Part shown: positions 1-13,215 of the stretch, in pieces
Numbering within the stretch: position 1 is the stretch's first letter
How the letters are laid out: each line of letters begins with the position of its first letter
Source: Calycina herbarum
Lineage: Eukaryota; Ascomycota; Leotiomycetes; Helotiales; Pezizellaceae
Assembly: GCA_001414485.1 (NCBI GenBank)
Contig: LLEY01000096.1
Location: 178,765 to 242,764 of the forward strand
Length of the DNA stretch: 64,000 nucleotides
Reading direction: 5' to 3'
The notes under the pieces: model-generated
Databases searched by the model: none
Told to the model about the DNA's origin: nothing
What the model saw: the letters and a program-made list of their open reading frames with translations, nothing else
Made by a program: the position numbers and the translations under genes

Positions 1-560
1 GGTCCCTGATCTACAGATTAAGGGTGTTAATGGTCACAGATGAGACGTCGAGGTCAGCACTGCAGTAACGAGCAACACGTTGTGATTCAAGTCAAGTCAG
101 CGTTCGGATCGCTAGGCTGGGCTGGTACATACTACATAGACATAGAGTCCCCTCCTGAACTGACCACCTGCTGCCCTTCTCAACCTTACACACTTCTGGA
201 AATACTGCCTTTTGTCCCAAGTCCTACGTACGCAATACACGTATTCGCACCTCATTTACCAAGGCCAGTTCTCTTCTCTTGTACGAGAACGACGATTTAG
301 TGGACGAACGAACGCTTGCGCCTCAAGGTTGCCAAGTTTGGGTCCCGCTCCGCTCCCCGCGAAAGACGGCAACGTCAAAAGAAAGATCCCAGTCTTACAG
401 CTCGAGGCTGTGCTGTGCTTCCTAGCCTCTAGCTCCCTGAGGGCAAACCTCCAGCCCAACGGCCTCTGCCAACACATTTCCTTTCATTCACACACACACA
501 GATCACCTCAATCGCCATCATCTGCCAGCAGCCAGCCTCCTTGCTGCTGATTCACCCATC
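1..560. other. Upstream intergenic sequence
   Basis: No gene is supported here. The stretch from about 480 to 560 is C/T-rich with a short CA run and reads as the 5' leader of the EF-hand gene that starts at 561. The open frames seen here are short and unconserved-looking. Confidence 0.5.
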
Positions 561-1771
561 ATGGCATATAACCGAACCTTCAACCCGGATTCACTTCCAG
601 CGTAAGCTTGCCCCTCCAAAAAGCCACCCCACCAAATCGCGCTGACCAGAAAACTCCAGATTCGCAGAACCAGAGCGGGTATTGATCAACCACTTCTACT
701 AAGCATACCGAATAAAAAGATCACTAACCTTCGATTCACAGAAACAATCCAACAATCCCCCTCCAGGTCCATCCCACTCTCCAACTCCACAACCTCTTCA
801 CCACCAATCCTCCCAGCACTCTCAGTACTCGCAACCCCCTCCTCAGCCTCACCATAGCGCGGCTCAGGAAGCAGCATACGCCCAGCAATACGGAAGTAAA
901 CCACAACCACCTCTCCCAGACCCAAGACAAGCAGGAGGAAGAAGACTATCTCCCCAGATGCCTCCTTCAGGAAACTACGGCTACGGACAGTCTCCCCCAG
1001 GCTCATCCCATGGAGGATATGGCGCCAATCCACCTAGTAACGCAAGTGGATATGGAGCTGCGGGAGCTACACCAAGTTATGGGGCGCAAGCACAGAGACC
1101 TCCTCCAACCTCGAGACCACCTCCTTCTCCAGCTCCACCAAATGGTGCAGATCCCGCATTATGGCCTCTTTTCAAAGCAGTTGACAAAGATGGTAAGGAT
1201 TTACTTCCCAAAAACAGAAATAGATAAGCAATTTCTAACTTAACTCTAGGCAGCGGACAACTAAGTGAAAAGGAACTCCGAGCAGCCCTCGTAAACGGAG
1301 ACTGGTCCTCCTTCGATCCATACACCGTAAAGATGATGATCCGCATGTTCGACAGCGATCGTTCCGGTCTCATCGGGTTCGAAGAATTCTGCGGGTTATG
1401 GGGATTCCTAGCCGCATGGAGAGGACTCTTCGACCGATTCGACGCGGATAGGAGTGGGAATATTAGCCTCCCAGAATATACAAATGCATTGGTGGCCTTT
1501 GGATATCGACTAAGTCCCGCTTTCGTCAAGACACTTTTCCAGACATTTGATAAGAGGGGCGAGGGCGCGATCAGTTTTGATCTTTTCGTGCAGAGTTGTA
1601 TTAGTTTGAAGAGGATGACGGATGTTTTTAAGAAGTATGATGATGATAGGGATGGGTATATTACTTTGTCTTTGTAAGTTTTTTCTCTGCTATCCCCCTT
1701 TTGCTATTTTGCAAGTTACTAATTTTGCAATCAGCGAGGATTTCTTAACCGAGATCATTCGACAGAGATAA
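561..1771 (+). CDS. PEF1: Penta-EF-hand calcium-binding protein (peflin/ALG-2 family)
   Basis: Five exons fit: 561-601, 661-679, 742-1192, 1250-1673 and 1735-1771, all GT-AG with agreeing phase, giving about 323 aa. The N-terminal half is rich in Pro, Gln, Gly, Tyr and Ser, as in peflin and ALG-2. The C-terminal half has five EF-hand loops, visible as DKDGSGQLSEKEL, DSDRSGLIGFEEF, DADRSGNISLPEY, DKRGEGAISFDLF and DDDRDGYITL. Penta-EF-hand proteins are calcium-responsive adaptors for ESCRT and membrane-repair partners; the yeast member is Pef1. The 19-bp second exon is unusual, but it is needed to bring the ATG at 561 into frame with the Pro/Gln-rich exon. A start inside the third exon is the alternative. 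Loops 1-3 look calcium-competent. The fourth is a weaker loop, with Gly at position 3. Confidence 0.88.
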
Positions 1772-3082
1772 GGGGACGAAATTGTGTACTAGCAAGGAGG
1801 AAAGGGGGTAGGGGAACAGGCTTTAGGGGAAAGGCCAGGATTCGGCGTAATCTTTTGCATGGCTTTTCTTCCCTTTGATTGTTTTTCTTCTCTGATTGAT
1901 AATTTTACTTTTTATCTCCATGGTATGAAGGAAATCAGATAATCTAGACAAATGTGATACCCATATTGCAAATCTGGGTTATATATTCATATTGACGTGT
2001 ATTTTTAGTCTAGAGGCGAGAGATTCGTTCATACAATGCATTTTGGATATCCAGTCCTTAGTCTGAACTCTTGGAATTAATCTTGCGGAGAATGGCCCGA
2101 AAACCATGGAGAAATATAAGGGTAAGAAATGACTGAAATTATTGCAAGATATCAGATGCCCATAGGAATGATATTCCAAATCATATGGAATCAATAAATG
2201 AGTAATGTTGAGTAGAGTAATGGCCAACTAATTTTGAGTCCTACTCTACTCCACTCTACTTAGCTTTGAGTTACTCGAAGTAATTTTTGAGTAAGCAAAA
2301 GTTACTATTGTGCTCTACTCCCCTCGTGAGGCTGAGTTATTGAGTAATTTGTGACATACTTTGAACTTGTGGTATAGACTAAGAAAGTGATGGATGTTCT
2401 TCGGAAAAGGTTAGGAGAATCAAATGCGAATCTTGGAAGGTCATTTTTTTTCTTTCCTTCTCAAGCTTTGAGGATGAAACGTTATCCGATATTCTTGTAG
2501 ATTAAAAGACTGAATGACGAAGAAGGGTATTCGGAGAGTCTAAAAATGGACACATTTTTATAATTAAGAGATTGCATGTAGTAAAGACTTGTGCTTGTGC
2601 CGGCACAGAGAAGAAATTACAGGCTTCTGTGCTAGTGATATAAAGAAAATAATTGTAGTAGAGTTGTTTGATGAAACAGTAGGAAGGGGGGATTCCTCGA
2701 GGTCTTGAGACTTGGAACCAGTAGAGCCGAGATTTGGTACACTTGTACTTGTACATAGCCTTTTGCCCCAGAGACAAAAAACACAGGGATGAACAAGAAC
2801 AGAAGAAAATAGAGGGAGGGAAATGAGAAAAGGAGAGAGCGCTAAAAACATATACACGCCGCAAAGTGGAAGAACCAAAAAACCATCACCTATACCAAAA
2901 AAGAACCATGCATTACCAAATATCAAAACCCTCAAGCATAAGGTCAATCGCTCAATCCGTAGACCTAACTCCCAGTCCAAAAATAATACATATATGGTAT
3001 CATACACGCCCTCTCCTCCGCTCTTTATTCTTGCCTCTTGTACCCGCAATCCTGTCGAAAATCAAATATCCCATCTCAAGAC
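1772..3082. other. Intergenic region with a GAGTA-rich patch
   Basis: No coding region is supported. From about 2196 to 2352 the words GAGTA, TTGAGTA and TACTC recur on both strands, giving a partly self-complementary patch (see findings). The long minus-strand frames between 2500 and 3050 are low-complexity, hydrophobic translations of the 3' flank of TVP23. Confidence 0.4.
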
Positions 3083-3984
3083 TCATCGCGAGAAGAACCT
3101 CCCAAGCATTCCAGTTGCCAAATTACTTGCCATGCCTCCAGAAAGCATTGCGGACCCAGCTAGATTCGATGCCTGTCCGAATTTGTCGCATCGCGAGAAG
3201 GCGAGAGTGTTTGTGATTGTGAGACTTAGGGCGATTACTGGAGTTTGGAGTTAGCATTTTCCTCTTGTTCTATTTCTCTTTACCCATTCTCTCTCTTCGT
3301 GTCCCCTGTCCTTCTCGTTTGTCTCTCCATCCTCTCGCCGTCTCGCCGTCCTCAGCCCAACACCCAAACCACCCCTCTCCATCCACCAGAAGGGAATAAA
3401 ACATACCAACAAGCGTCAACCAAATAAACGCAAACTTCAAAATCGCCACCAGCGCGAGAGCAATCCAAATAAGCGGCTGACTATAAAGCGCCAACCAAAA
3501 GAACCTCCTATCCGTAGCACTAATCTGTTTCGTCGCCGGATCCGAGGACTCGAATACCCAGTGGGAATCTCCTGTTTCGGGGTGTACTTCGTTCCACCAT
3601 CGTAGTCCAACTAATCGACGACCGGCTATGTTTTTGAGGTAGTAGAAGTCGGCAGCTAGGAGGAGGATGGTGATTATGAAGATGAGGACACTGTTTAATG
3701 TGTTAGTGGAAGGACGAGAGTATGGCAGTGGCAGATTGATGGGGAGGGGGACGATTGGCGCAGAAGGAGAGGGGGGAACTACAAGTTATCCGTAAAAAGA
3801 ATCCCCAAAAGGTAAACCAGCAACGAAGCTATTCATCCAAATCTAATTAGTACACCATCCATACACCTATGCGCCTATTGTACTTACAGATTCGGAAAGC
3901 AAGGAAGGTAAGGAGGGTAATGGGATGGTAACTGAGTCTCCAACTCAGGGTCCCTTCTGGAGTTTGGGGATGCGAAGGATCCAT
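3083..3984 (-). CDS. TVP23: Golgi membrane protein TVP23
   Basis: Four exons on the minus strand (3984-3888, 3828-3783, 3690-3407, 3237-3083) splice in phase to 193 aa. The product has the family signature: [18 protein letters not shown], then [40 protein letters not shown] and the C-terminal [12 protein letters not shown]. Tvp23 (FAM18/DUF846 family) is a small multi-pass protein of late Golgi vesicles, linked in yeast to vesicle trafficking with Tvp15 and Tvp18. Four hydrophobic segments are visible, at about residues 20-55, 60-80, 115-140 and 140-160. The ATG at 3984 is chosen because the preceding in-frame residues (an ORF back to 4164) do not resemble the family. The length is typical. 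Confidence 0.93.
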
Positions 3985-4482
3985 TTGTTGAGAATTGTTT
4001 CTGTTCGCGATGTACGTACGAGCTTCTGGCCTTGTGGTGTTGCTGGAAGCTGATCTGTCAAATACCCCTGTCACTTGGGCGGGATTATTCCGGGTCACGT
4101 GCACTCCTCCCTTCACTAATTGTGTCAAATGATTTGGACAGTTTAGGTTGATACTTTGGAACAACGAGAACTTTTTTTCCCGTCCGTGATTTGAAGGAAC
4201 CCAAGTGACTTTGGCTTCAAAACTGGAATTAACTTGTGCCTAATCCTGAGTTACATCATCATATCGTTCTCCTGATTTACAGTCATTTACACGTTTCTTC
4301 ACTCTCTACACAATCATACTTGATAGGAATTGAATCATTTTGACACCTTTTGCTGATTGCTAAAGACGAATTGACTAGAACATTCATCTAAGCAGTTATT
4401 CCACCAACGCCAGCTGTTCCAATCCATCCACCGACCTGACAGCAAAACTCCAACGTTATGCATCAAAAATCGACTAATTACA
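3985..4482. other. Intergenic, TVP23 promoter and MPH1 3' flank
   Basis: No gene is supported. This is the spacer between two tandem minus-strand genes; it should contain the TVP23 promoter and the MPH1 terminator. No clear motif was recognised. Confidence 0.4.
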
Positions 4483-7400
4483 TTATTCATCACTATCGTC
4501 CTCAAAAATAGGGGCTTTCCTTCTTCTACCTCCAAATGGCACAGGTGGATCAGAGCCGAGTTGCGTTGTCACTCGAGCTGTTGCTGACTTGTAAGCTTTG
4601 CAAAGTGACTGGAGATCCGGCAAATCATCTCCGTCACTGTCCTGCGTGGAAACAAACAACGAACGCTCGCGAGGGGGAGGTGCATTCTTTGGCTTTGGAT
4701 TCCGAGCTGGTGGTGGACTCGAAGAGTGTGTCAGAGGACTTCTCCTAGTCATCGTCATACTAGAATCATTGACGACGAAATCAAGTAGACTGCCGGAATC
4801 CTCACTGTCACCTGAGATCTCCTCACTTCTGGCCAAGTCATCCCCCTCGCCTTCCGTGTCATCGCCACTGATTTCTTGCCGATTTGTCGCTCCAGGGGTT
4901 GCTTCCATATCACTTCCAGGATCTGAGAGAAAAACAGCACTTCTTCGTTTGGCTTTTGGTGTTTGCTTCGGTTTCGTTACTGATCTCCTAGGCTGAGGGG
5001 TAGGATTATCAGTTTCCGTTTCATCTCCAATCAATTTTGGTATATTCCACGATCCCTGAGAAGGTGGTCTGTCCCCGTAAGGCATCACAAACCGATCTTC
5101 GGGGTTTTGTGATCGCGCAAGAGTCTTGAGCAGGTTCACAAACCTCTCTGTATACTGGCCATGAGATACTTTGCTCGTCGGTCCTAATATTCTTTGTGAT
5201 TCGGTCTGGGCACACAGATCGGGCATTCCGACTTCTTCAATCTCACTTCCAGCGATGTTTTGAAATCGTTCGACAAGTTCCATGGTGTCTTCTGGGTTCA
5301 GAAGAACTGATTCTACTGGTACGATTGGAGCCAGTTGAGACTTGGGGACAGCCTTGACCTTGGGTGTCTTTTTCTTTTGTTTAGTCACACCCAAGTCCGT
5401 CAATACTGTGCCATTTGCTGACAGCCGAGAAGCAGCCTGGAATCCCGTTTCTACCCCATCTGGCATATGAAATTTCTGTGTTGGCATTTTCTTTTTCGTA
5501 ACTCTACGCTTCGGTTCGGGCAGCCCGGGATTTTGCGTATTCTCTGGTGGAATCTCAATCATTCGTTTGTCGACATCAGGTTTGATGTCCTTGGGAATGA
5601 TACGAACAGAAAGATCATGTCGAAAATTAAAACGTGCTCCTGCGCTAATCATTTTCTGCATCTGCTCGTAATTATCCTTGGCTTTTGTGAAAGAGTCCTC
5701 TTCCTTGCCGCGCATCAATAAGAGCACAATGTTTCCGGCACGCTTTCGCCCAGTTCGACCCATACGTTGTAACATTCGAATTGGAGATGCTGAAGCATCA
5801 TAACAAACAATCAGATCCACCTGACCAATATCCAAACCTTCCTCTCCAATTGAAGTGGCGACAATGACGTTGATTTTCCCCTTCTTGAAGTCCTGAATGG
5901 TCTTAAGCTGCTTTGCCTGATTCATCCCCTCGGAACGCTTGGAATCAGCTTGTCCAACAAAGACGGATGCTCTAATCAGAGGCTGGTGGACATTGAGCAC
6001 ACGGGAAATTTCTTCTGCACTATCCCGAAACTCTGCAAAAACAATCACTCGGGTCGCAGATGGTGGCATGTCTTCACCCAGTCTCCCCTCTCCCGCATCG
6101 ACGAAATGGTTCAGAATCGTAGAGCAAAGATGAGTGAGCTTGGGATGGCCCACGAAACCGTCTCGATTGACCCACATCTGCATCAAACTCATCATCTTCT
6201 TGAAATCTTGGCTTTCCGCAAGCTGCGTTCGATATCTCCCACCCTTATTTCCATCTTCGACACCTTGTCGAAAATCCTTAATAGAAGAGAAGAAAGGTCC
6301 AATGCCGTGGAAGTTGAGTAGCTTTATTCCATGGGCTACGCTTGCGAGAATTGTGAAAAGTCCATTTATCATACCTTTCACAGGAAAACTTGCATTTTTG
6401 CCAGCAGTGGCAAACCATTGTTTTTTGGCCTGTATCAGGCCAAAAGGTGTAAGTGACATGGGGTCTTTGTTATAATACGCGTTCTGAGCGCATAGAAGAT
6501 TGACTAATGGTTGTAAAGCCTTGGAAAAGTGCTCCTTTATAAGGAGGATCTCTGGCGATGGATCTAATACGATCGTGTCGATATTCCGCCTATGAACGTA
6601 TTGTGCAATGTCGATCGATTCTTCGGTCCGGATTTCAACCTTGGAAATTTCCAAGTTATCAATCACGTCTTGTACCGCTTCAACACTGGAACCTGGAGTG
6701 GCGGTCAAAGCAAGAATTCGAAAACTCTTATTGAACCTTCTCAGAAAATTCACAACCTTGACATACGAATAGTTTCCAGTTGCCCGATGTGCCTCGTCAA
6801 CAACAAGCAACACAATTTTTTTGGGATCAGCTATGCCAGTTGATAGATCGTTCTCGAGTGTCTGTGGTGTCATAAAGAACACCCTTTTGTCCGCCCACTC
6901 TTCAGCTCGGAGTGCTGGCGCTTGATCGCCTGTAAGCATTGTGGTTTGCGACTTTGGGATTCCCACGATTCCAAAACAAGCGTCAACCTGCTGAGCTACT
7001 AACGGTTTTGTGGGAGCTACAAAGACAATCTGAGCTTTTTTGGTCCAGAGGAAGTAGTTGAACATAACTGTAGCAGCAATAAAAGTTTTCCCGAGTCCGG
7101 TAGGAAGTGCTACAAGGCAGTTGTTGAAGAGGGCATTCCTCACAATGCTGAATTGGTAGTCTCGAATTTTTCCAATGTTTGTAGGGTATACCCATTTTGC
7201 GAGAGCCTCCTTGTTGAGTTCATGCTGAGTTGGGGCTTCCGGTGGCAAGTCAACAATGAAGTTATGAACTTTTTTGGCTTGCGAAGCCGACACTTCAACT
7301 GGGGCCTGGCCACCAAATAGAGTCGTCTGGCGAAGACCATTTTTTGGTGCTACAAGTCGCTGCGGTGGCGCATGATTTAATTGAGTAGGTCTGAGTGGCG

Positions 7401-7884
7401 AAGAGCCTATAATTATAGCTTCTTGGTTCGCGGCTTCTGGCGACGAGAAAGCATCGGAAGGAAGGTCTTCTAACTCCTTTGAAACCTCGTTCCGCGGCGG
7501 GGTTTTTTGCCGTTGCCTGAAAGAATCAAATATTGTATTTTGTCGTCGTGGAGCCGCGGATGTTGGTGGTTCAGGTCGTGGCTTCCTGAAAATCGGACCT
7601 CTGATACGGTATGGACTTGAATCTGGATGCCCATCCGCTTGTGTTGCTCCCACAATCTTCGCAGCCGGCACTTCTCCAACCCCTACATGAATCTTGTATT
7701 TCTTCTTCGGCTTCGCAGATTCCTCCTCGTCTCCTCCTTCTTCGTCTGATCCATAAGTGACCCTCGATCGTTTGTTCAAATTCGATTGCGGGGAGCGGCG
7801 GAGAGGTGGTAAAGTTTGAGAGGCCTGACTGCACGCATTTATCATATCCTCATCCGAAATGTCTCCATAATCCTCCTCGTCCAT
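4483..7884 (-). CDS. MPH1: ATP-dependent 3'-5' DNA helicase MPH1 (FANCM family)
   Basis: A single uninterrupted exon of about 1133 aa. Numbering from the ATG at 7884, the SF2 motifs are Walker A PTGLGKT (261-267), DEAH box (363-366), motif III LTATPG (393-398), motif [13 protein letters not shown] (676-687) and motif [12 protein letters not shown] (706-715). An insert between the two RecA lobes matches the Mph1/FANCM/Hef helical domain. Mph1 unwinds D-loops and remodels stalled forks, limiting crossovers in recombination. The acidic, Ser-rich C-terminus is typical of fungal Mph1. The frame stays open upstream to a GTG at 7974, but the ATG at 7884 ([13 protein letters not shown]) matches the acidic start usual for Mph1 and is preferred. 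The C-terminus at 4483 ends with an acidic DDSDE. Confidence 0.95.
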   Translation of the reverse strand: MDEEDYGDISDEDMINACSQASQTLPPLRRSPQSNLNKRSRVTYGSDEEGGDEEESAKPKKKYKIHVGVGEVPAAKIVGATQADGHPDSSPYRIRGPIFRKPRPEPPTSAAPRRQNTIFDSFRQRQKTPPRNEVSKELEDLPSDAFSSPEAANQEAIIIGSSPLRPTQLNHAPPQRLVAPKNGLRQTTLFGGQAPVEVSASQAKKVHNFIVDLPPEAPTQHELNKEALAKWVYPTNIGKIRDYQFSIVRNALFNNCLVALPTGLGKTFIAATVMFNYFLWTKKAQIVFVAPTKPLVAQQVDACFGIVGIPKSQTTMLTGDQAPALRAEEWADKRVFFMTPQTLENDLSTGIADPKKIVLLVVDEAHRATGNYSYVKVVNFLRRFNKSFRILALTATPGSSVEAVQDVIDNLEISKVEIRTEESIDIAQYVHRRNIDTIVLDPSPEILLIKEHFSKALQPLVNLLCAQNAYYNKDPMSLTPFGLIQAKKQWFATAGKNASFPVKGMINGLFTILASVAHGIKLLNFHGIGPFFSSIKDFRQGVEDGNKGGRYRTQLAESQDFKKMMSLMQMWVNRDGFVGHPKLTHLCSTILNHFVDAGEGRLGEDMPPSATRVIVFAEFRDSAEEISRVLNVHQPLIRASVFVGQADSKRSEGMNQAKQLKTIQDFKKGKINVIVATSIGEEGLDIGQVDLIVCYDASASPIRMLQRMGRTGRKRAGNIVLLLMRGKEEDSFTKAKDNYEQMQKMISAGARFNFRHDLSVRIIPKDIKPDVDKRMIEIPPENTQNPGLPEPKRRVTKKKMPTQKFHMPDGVETGFQAASRLSANGTVLTDLGVTKQKKKTPKVKAVPKSQLAPIVPVESVLLNPEDTMELVERFQNIAGSEIEEVGMPDLCAQTESQRILGPTSKVSHGQYTERFVNLLKTLARSQNPEDRFVMPYGDRPPSQGSWNIPKLIGDETETDNPTPQPRRSVTKPKQTPKAKRRSAVFLSDPGSDMEATPGATNRQEISGDDTEGEGDDLARSEEISGDSEDSGSLLDFVVNDSSMTMTRRSPLTHSSSPPPARNPKPKNAPPPRERSLFVSTQDSDGDDLPDLQSLCKAYKSATARVTTQLGSDPPVPFGGRRRKAPIFEDDSDE

Positions 7885-8278
7885 GGCTCTGGCGTTGGTC
7901 GAAGCAGCATAACTTGCTGAAGAATTGTTGGATGACGTTGAGTGTCGAAACGCGACGCGATCGAGCGCGTTCACGGAACCTTCACCTTCGCACGTGATAG
8001 TAATTGATGGAAGGCGCCATTAAGAGAAAAGCACTAACAGGGAAGGCATATTTCTATAAGCAGTTTTACTTACAACTGGATGTGCCTACCTTTGTTGCTT
8101 CTCTTCTTCGCACCTGCCATACCTCGACGGTGGTGGACCAGGCCGAGGTCCCTACTGGTACCTATCAAGGCAAGAACGAAACGGAGGGTCGGGTTGGAAA
8201 ACAACATGGCAAATTTCACACGAGCAATTTTGTCACAGTCAGAACAGGGGTCGAATAATAAGTCTTTCAATTTTTTAA

Positions 8279-11200
8279 TTAGAAGCCACGGCCACTTCTT
8301 TTGGCTATGGGCTTTCTGACAGCACCATGCGAGGATACCTTTTTAACCGCTGATGGCACTACTGCCTTTCTCGTTGTCTTGTTACTCTCATTCTCCAGTC
8401 TCTGCTCCTCCTTCAACTTGTCCTCGGCCATCTGCGCCTCGATCTCCATCTTCTTGTTAAATTCCACCTCAGTTACTCTCTTTTCTCTTGCAGAGTACCC
8501 TTTCTCTTTCACCGAGTAAAACACACCACCAAGTTCCGCAAGCCAGTGAGGATCAACAGCCGTCACAGTTGACATGTATTCCTTGGAAGTAAGAATCAGC
8601 TCATGGTAAACAACATAATCTGGGAGGTATCCCAATCCATAAAGTGCACTCGTCGGGTGTAACTGAACAGTTACGCTTGTCCTCAAATTGACGTATTCGC
8701 CAATTCCTTTGACTTTTGCTGCTTGGTGGTAATATCCTGAGCAGATACATTTTCGAATAACATCCCAGTCCGTACCACAACTGACCATAGACATCTTTTG
8801 CATTTTCATGATATCCAATAGTTGTTCTCTGATTTCCTTTGCTCGACGCAACGATTTGGGGTGTAGGAAATGACGGGTACACCAGGCATCTGAGTAGCCA
8901 TTCATTTTCCATTGCGAGTAGACATGAAGATATGTCAAATGGTCGGACTCGGGAACGAAAAACTTTTCACGAGCTGCATCCGACTCTTCCTGGCGTTCTT
9001 TCGGCCTATAGAAGACACTGGGGACAGATAGCATGGATACAATTGTAAGCATTTCCTCGCTGCAGCCATACTCTTCTGATCCAATAAGAAGCTTCGCTAG
9101 TGATGGATCCATAGGAAACGCTGTCATTTTCCTACCGATTTCGGTAAGGTCACCGATATTGTTTAGGGCGCCTAATGCCCAAAGGTCGAAGAGGGATGTG
9201 GTAATAGTATCTTGGGGTGGGGGGTCCATAAAGTTGAAGTCCAACAAATCCTTCACTCCCAAGGATTTAAGGAGTAGAACAGTGTTGCTGAGATTGGTAC
9301 GTTGGATTTCCGGAATGGTTTGAATATACAGCTCATCCTTGAAAGCAGCTTCGGTAAAAAGATGATATGCTTTGCCAGGCCCAGTACGTCCCGCTCGACC
9401 AGCTCTCTGGGAAGCGTTTGCTTGAGAAATTGGGGTGATCTGAAGAGTATCCATACCCATTCGTGGATTGTAAACCTTGAGTTTAGAGTACCCAGCATCG
9501 ACAACATACATGATACCATCAACAGTCAAACTCGTCTCTGCAATATTCGTTGCGACAATCACTTTCCTGACACCAGGAGCTGCTTTGTCGAAGATCTTTG
9601 CTTGGAGATCTGCTGGCATTTGACTGTATATGGGCAAGATGCTGAGTTTTGGAGGGTCGTTAAGAGCATTGAGTCGCTCTTGAACCAGATCGCAAGTGCA
9701 TTCGATATCCTCTTGTCCAGTCATAAACACCAAAATATCACCAGCACCCATTGAGACATGGATTGCTAAGACCTGCTGGACAGCCTGATCAACGTAGTCC
9801 TCGACCGGCGAGCGGTGGAACATAACGTCGACTGGAAAGGTACGACCTGGGATGAAGAATTCTGGGGCTCCTCCGTAAAAGTCAGAGAATCTCTTCGAGT
9901 TCATTGTGGCAGATGTGACGATAAGCTTGAGGTCGCGGCGACGGGCGAGTACTTTTTTGAATAACCCCATCAAAACGTCAGTGTTCAGAGCCCTTTCGTG
10001 AGCCTCGTCCATGATGACACAGGAGTAACGATCAAGATCCGGTTCATTCAGCGATTCTCTCAAAAGAACACCATCAGTCATGTATTTGATGCATGTCTCC
10101 TTACTAGTACAGTCTTCGAATCGAATGGCGTAGCCAACAGTGCTACCGAGTCTGCATTCCATTTCTTCACTGACACGTTTTGCCACACTCATTGCTGCTA
10201 CTCTTCGGGGTTGAGTGCATCCGATCATACCCAGTTTTGCATACCCATCCTCATGTAAAAATTGAGTCAGTTGCGTAGTTTTCCCAGATCCTGTCTCTCC
10301 AACAACTATGACAACCTGGTTATCACGAATCACCCTTAACAGGTCCTCCCGAACAGCAAATGCTGGTAAATATTCTCGCTGTTCCTTGAGAGATTTACTT
10401 TGACTGAAATTACTGGCCCCTTCGTTCTTCTTCATGTGCTGGGCAAATTTGCTGTTGCCCTGTTCCTCTTCCTCTCCGGGAACAGGTGCAGCACTATCTC
10501 CCTCGTCTTCCTTGACACCCATTAGGTTTCCCAGGGCAGTTCCGGCCATATTTGTGGCCTCCTGGGCCTGCTTCTGCCTTTCTTTTTGTTGTCGCTTCTC
10601 CTTCACGACCTTACTGCCTTTACGGCTGAATACTGCCATGTCGCTTTGGTTGTCTCGAACTGCCGGTACAGGTTCCAGCTGTTTTGAAAATACGGTCCTT
10701 CCATCTAAGAATGGTGGTTTGAGATCATGCACAAGAAGATGAACTCTAGTAGCCTCTTCATCGTCCTCGAAATCATCGCCAAAGTCTCTTCTTTGGGCCA
10801 CTCCAGATGTGAGCATACGATTCGTCTCCCAGGCATCCACATCCTTCTGCTTCTGTGATGCTCGAACACTTATTCGCTTCCCAGTCTTTTTCTCGGTGAG
10901 CGCAGCCTCTCGTTGCTGCTCGGCCCATGTGTTGTCGTAAGAACCAAATGGATTGTGGCTATCGTCTCCAAAAGTGTGTCCGAATTCGTCTCCATCGTAC
11001 CAATCTCTATCCAATGCCTTCGAATCCTCTTCGTTCACAAAAGGCTCTGGGCCGTCGAATTCCTTTTGACGGGGGGTTGATCCAGGAGTCGAAGCGTATC
11101 GTGATTGTCCATGGGGTGTTGACGCTCGAGATCCATTTGGTGCTCGACTTTGAGACCTCGATGCTAACGATTTCGGGGCGCGACTCTGCGATGCTGGTCT

Positions 11201-11290
11201 CGCAGGCACAACAAATCTGTCGTCTGATCGCAGAGGATTGAAGTCCAGCTTTCGGCGCTTAGGGCTCTGCTCTACTTCGTCCCTAGCCAT
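8279..11290 (-). CDS. PRP16: Pre-mRNA splicing DEAH helicase PRP16 (DHX38)
   Basis: One exon of 1003 aa starts at the ATG at 11290. DEAH-family motifs are GETGSGKT (331-338), DEAH (428-431), SAT (460-462) and [10 protein letters not shown] (628-637). They are followed by the HA2/ratchet region and an OB-fold containing [20 protein letters not shown], which distinguishes Prp16 from Prp2, Prp22 and Prp43. Prp16 drives the ATP-dependent remodelling of the spliceosome between the two catalytic steps. The first 300 residues are basic, Ser/Arg-rich and disordered, with a conserved [10 protein letters not shown] segment. The gene is divergent from PWP1 across a 193-bp spacer, so the two ribonucleoprotein genes probably share a promoter. 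Confidence 0.95.
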   Translation of the reverse strand: MARDEVEQSPKRRKLDFNPLRSDDRFVVPARPASQSRAPKSLASRSQSRAPNGSRASTPHGQSRYASTPGSTPRQKEFDGPEPFVNEEDSKALDRDWYDGDEFGHTFGDDSHNPFGSYDNTWAEQQREAALTEKKTGKRISVRASQKQKDVDAWETNRMLTSGVAQRRDFGDDFEDDEEATRVHLLVHDLKPPFLDGRTVFSKQLEPVPAVRDNQSDMAVFSRKGSKVVKEKRQQKERQKQAQEATNMAGTALGNLMGVKEDEGDSAAPVPGEEEEQGNSKFAQHMKKNEGASNFSQSKSLKEQREYLPAFAVREDLLRVIRDNQVVIVVGETGSGKTTQLTQFLHEDGYAKLGMIGCTQPRRVAAMSVAKRVSEEMECRLGSTVGYAIRFEDCTSKETCIKYMTDGVLLRESLNEPDLDRYSCVIMDEAHERALNTDVLMGLFKKVLARRRDLKLIVTSATMNSKRFSDFYGGAPEFFIPGRTFPVDVMFHRSPVEDYVDQAVQQVLAIHVSMGAGDILVFMTGQEDIECTCDLVQERLNALNDPPKLSILPIYSQMPADLQAKIFDKAAPGVRKVIVATNIAETSLTVDGIMYVVDAGYSKLKVYNPRMGMDTLQITPISQANASQRAGRAGRTGPGKAYHLFTEAAFKDELYIQTIPEIQRTNLSNTVLLLKSLGVKDLLDFNFMDPPPQDTITTSLFDLWALGALNNIGDLTEIGRKMTAFPMDPSLAKLLIGSEEYGCSEEMLTIVSMLSVPSVFYRPKERQEESDAAREKFFVPESDHLTYLHVYSQWKMNGYSDAWCTRHFLHPKSLRRAKEIREQLLDIMKMQKMSMVSCGTDWDVIRKCICSGYYHQAAKVKGIGEYVNLRTSVTVQLHPTSALYGLGYLPDYVVYHELILTSKEYMSTVTAVDPHWLAELGGVFYSVKEKGYSAREKRVTEVEFNKKMEIEAQMAEDKLKEEQRLENESNKTTRKAVVPSAVKKVSSHGAVRKPIAKRSGRGF

Positions 11291-11483
11291 TTTGTTGTTG
11301 TCGTTGAGTTAGGTATGGTGTTCCCAAGTCGCGGCAAGGTCAAAAATATGCGCCCCTGCGGGTCACTAGCGTCACTACCCGCTAAAAAGTTGCGATAAGA
11401 TAGAAAAAAAAGTTCGCGCCCCGCACCTTCAACTTCTTTTCTCGTACAAACTTGTCGCAGAGTGCGACTCTCGAACATTCACG
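11291..11483. promoter_or_regulatory. Bidirectional promoter region PRP16/PWP1
   Basis: Only 193 bp separates the start codons of two divergent genes, one for a splicing helicase and one for a ribosome-biogenesis factor. Both 5' leaders and core promoters must lie here. The spacer carries a GC-rich half (about 11345-11385) and a purine-rich tract near 11400-11412. No specific factor site was identified with confidence. Confidence 0.55.
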
Positions 11484-13215
11484 ATGTCAATGATTACGGC
11501 TACCGCGTGGGTGCCCCGTGGATTCGCTGCTCCGTTTCCTACCAAATACACCTTCGACGAAGACGAATTTCAGCGCATCGCGGAACTTGCAAAGCTTCAA
11601 CTCGACGATGCAAATGAAGATTTGGAGGAGGCCAAGAACCAGACAGAGCGCGATGGCAAACACAATGATGATGAAGACTCGGGTTCGGACGCAGAAGAAG
11701 CCCCCAAAACTTTAAAGTCAAACGGGTTAGTTATTCTACAAGACTTGTCGCAGTGTTCTGGCTAACATGCATCCACAGCGACGATGACGATGACCTGAAG
11801 GAGTACGACCTAGAACACTATGATGAAGATGTTGAGATGGACCAAGAAAAACAGGGCGACGGCATGGGCATGTTCGGAAACGTCAAATCTCTCGCATACC
11901 ACGATTCCAACGAAGACGACCCATACATCACAATGGCGGCAAATGAGGAGGACGATGAGGACCGAGAAGAGCTTCAAATACTTGCAACCGACAATATGCT
12001 ATTGGCAGCTAAGATCGAGGATGAAGTAGCACATCTCGAAGTGTATGTTTACGAAGACGAAGCCGACAACCTCTATGTTCATCACGATCTCATGCTTCCA
12101 GCGATACCTCTGTGTATAGAGTGGTTGGATATCCCAGTAGGGAAAGCAATCGTGGAGAAGGACTCGAGAGCAAACTTTGTGGCTGTTGGAACATTCGATC
12201 CGGATATTGAAATTTGGGACTTGGATACTGTTGATTGCATGTACCCAAATGCGATTCTCGGACAAGGAGGGGAAGGTGCTGAAGACAAGAAGAAGAAAAA
12301 GCGAAAGAAGTCCAAGAAGGCCAACGACGACCACCATGTGGATGCAGTTCTTTCTCTTGCCGCCAACAGACAACATCGGAACCTCCTCGCCTCCTCTTCA
12401 GCAGATAAAACCGTAAAATTATGGGATCTGAATATTGCTAAATGTGCCAAATCATACACTCACCATACCGATAAAGTGTGCACGCTTGCATGGCATCCTA
12501 AGGAGTCAACAATCTTACTCAGTGGAAGTTATGATCGAACTGTTGTTGCAGCAGATATGAGGGCACCCGACGCCAAAGCTCCAAGATGGGGAGTTGAGAG
12601 TGATGTAGAAAGTGTTCGATGGGACCCACATGATCCAAATTACTTCTATATCTCGACTGAGAACGGTATCATCCACTTCCACGATGTCCGAAATACTCCA
12701 TCAAGTCCGGCAGCAAGTAAACCTGTCTGGATTCTCCAGGCACACGACGAGTCGGTATCGGCTTTCGACATAAATCCCGTCATTCCAGGTTTCATGGTCA
12801 CTGGTTCCACGGATAGACAAGTCAAACTGTGGAACATTCAACCTTCCGGCCCCACGATGGTTGTTACACGAAATTTAGAAGTTGGAAAGATCTTCTCGAC
12901 TGTATTCGCACCGGACGAAGAGGTTGGTTTTAGATTATCGGTTGCAGGCAGCAAAGGAGTTGTTCAAGTTTGGGTGAATACTTCCGCCTATCCCAACAGT
13001 TTTGAGTATTAGTTCTAACATTTTTTGTGTAGGATACATCCACCAACCCAGCAGTCCGACGGGCCTTCGCAGATAGAGTGACACCAGTTGAAGGGGAGAT
13101 TAAGGAAAGGTTGGTTGGAATTCGAGACGACAGCGACGAATCGGAAGATGATAATGAGCCTGAAGGAGAAACGGGGCAAAAAGGAGAAGGGTGGGAATCT
13201 ATGGAAGAAGATTGA
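11484..13215 (+). CDS. PWP1: Ribosome biogenesis WD-repeat protein PWP1
   Basis: Three exons (11484-11725, 11779-12973, 13033-13215) splice in phase to 539 aa. The N-terminus (MSMITATAWVPRGFA) and the acidic linker followed by KEYDLEHYDED are characteristic of Pwp1. At least five WD units follow, including SSADKTVKLWDLNIAKC and TGSTDRQVKLWNIQ. A Lys-rich insert (KKKKKRKKSKK) sits near residue 180. The third exon supplies the expected tail, DTSTNPAVRRAFADRV plus an acidic end; without it the frame runs into a stop at 13012 inside the last intron. Pwp1 is a nucleolar factor for 25S rRNA processing and 60S subunit assembly. Confidence 0.93.

Noticed and set aside
2564..3049. 161-codon hydrophobic frame on the minus strand
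   Set aside because: It covers the TVP23 3' flank; the true TVP23 last exon ends at 3083 in another frame and the remaining translation is low complexity.
7885..7974. Thirty extra N-terminal codons of MPH1
   Set aside because: The frame opens with GTG. The ATG at 7884 gives the acidic N-terminus typical of Mph1.
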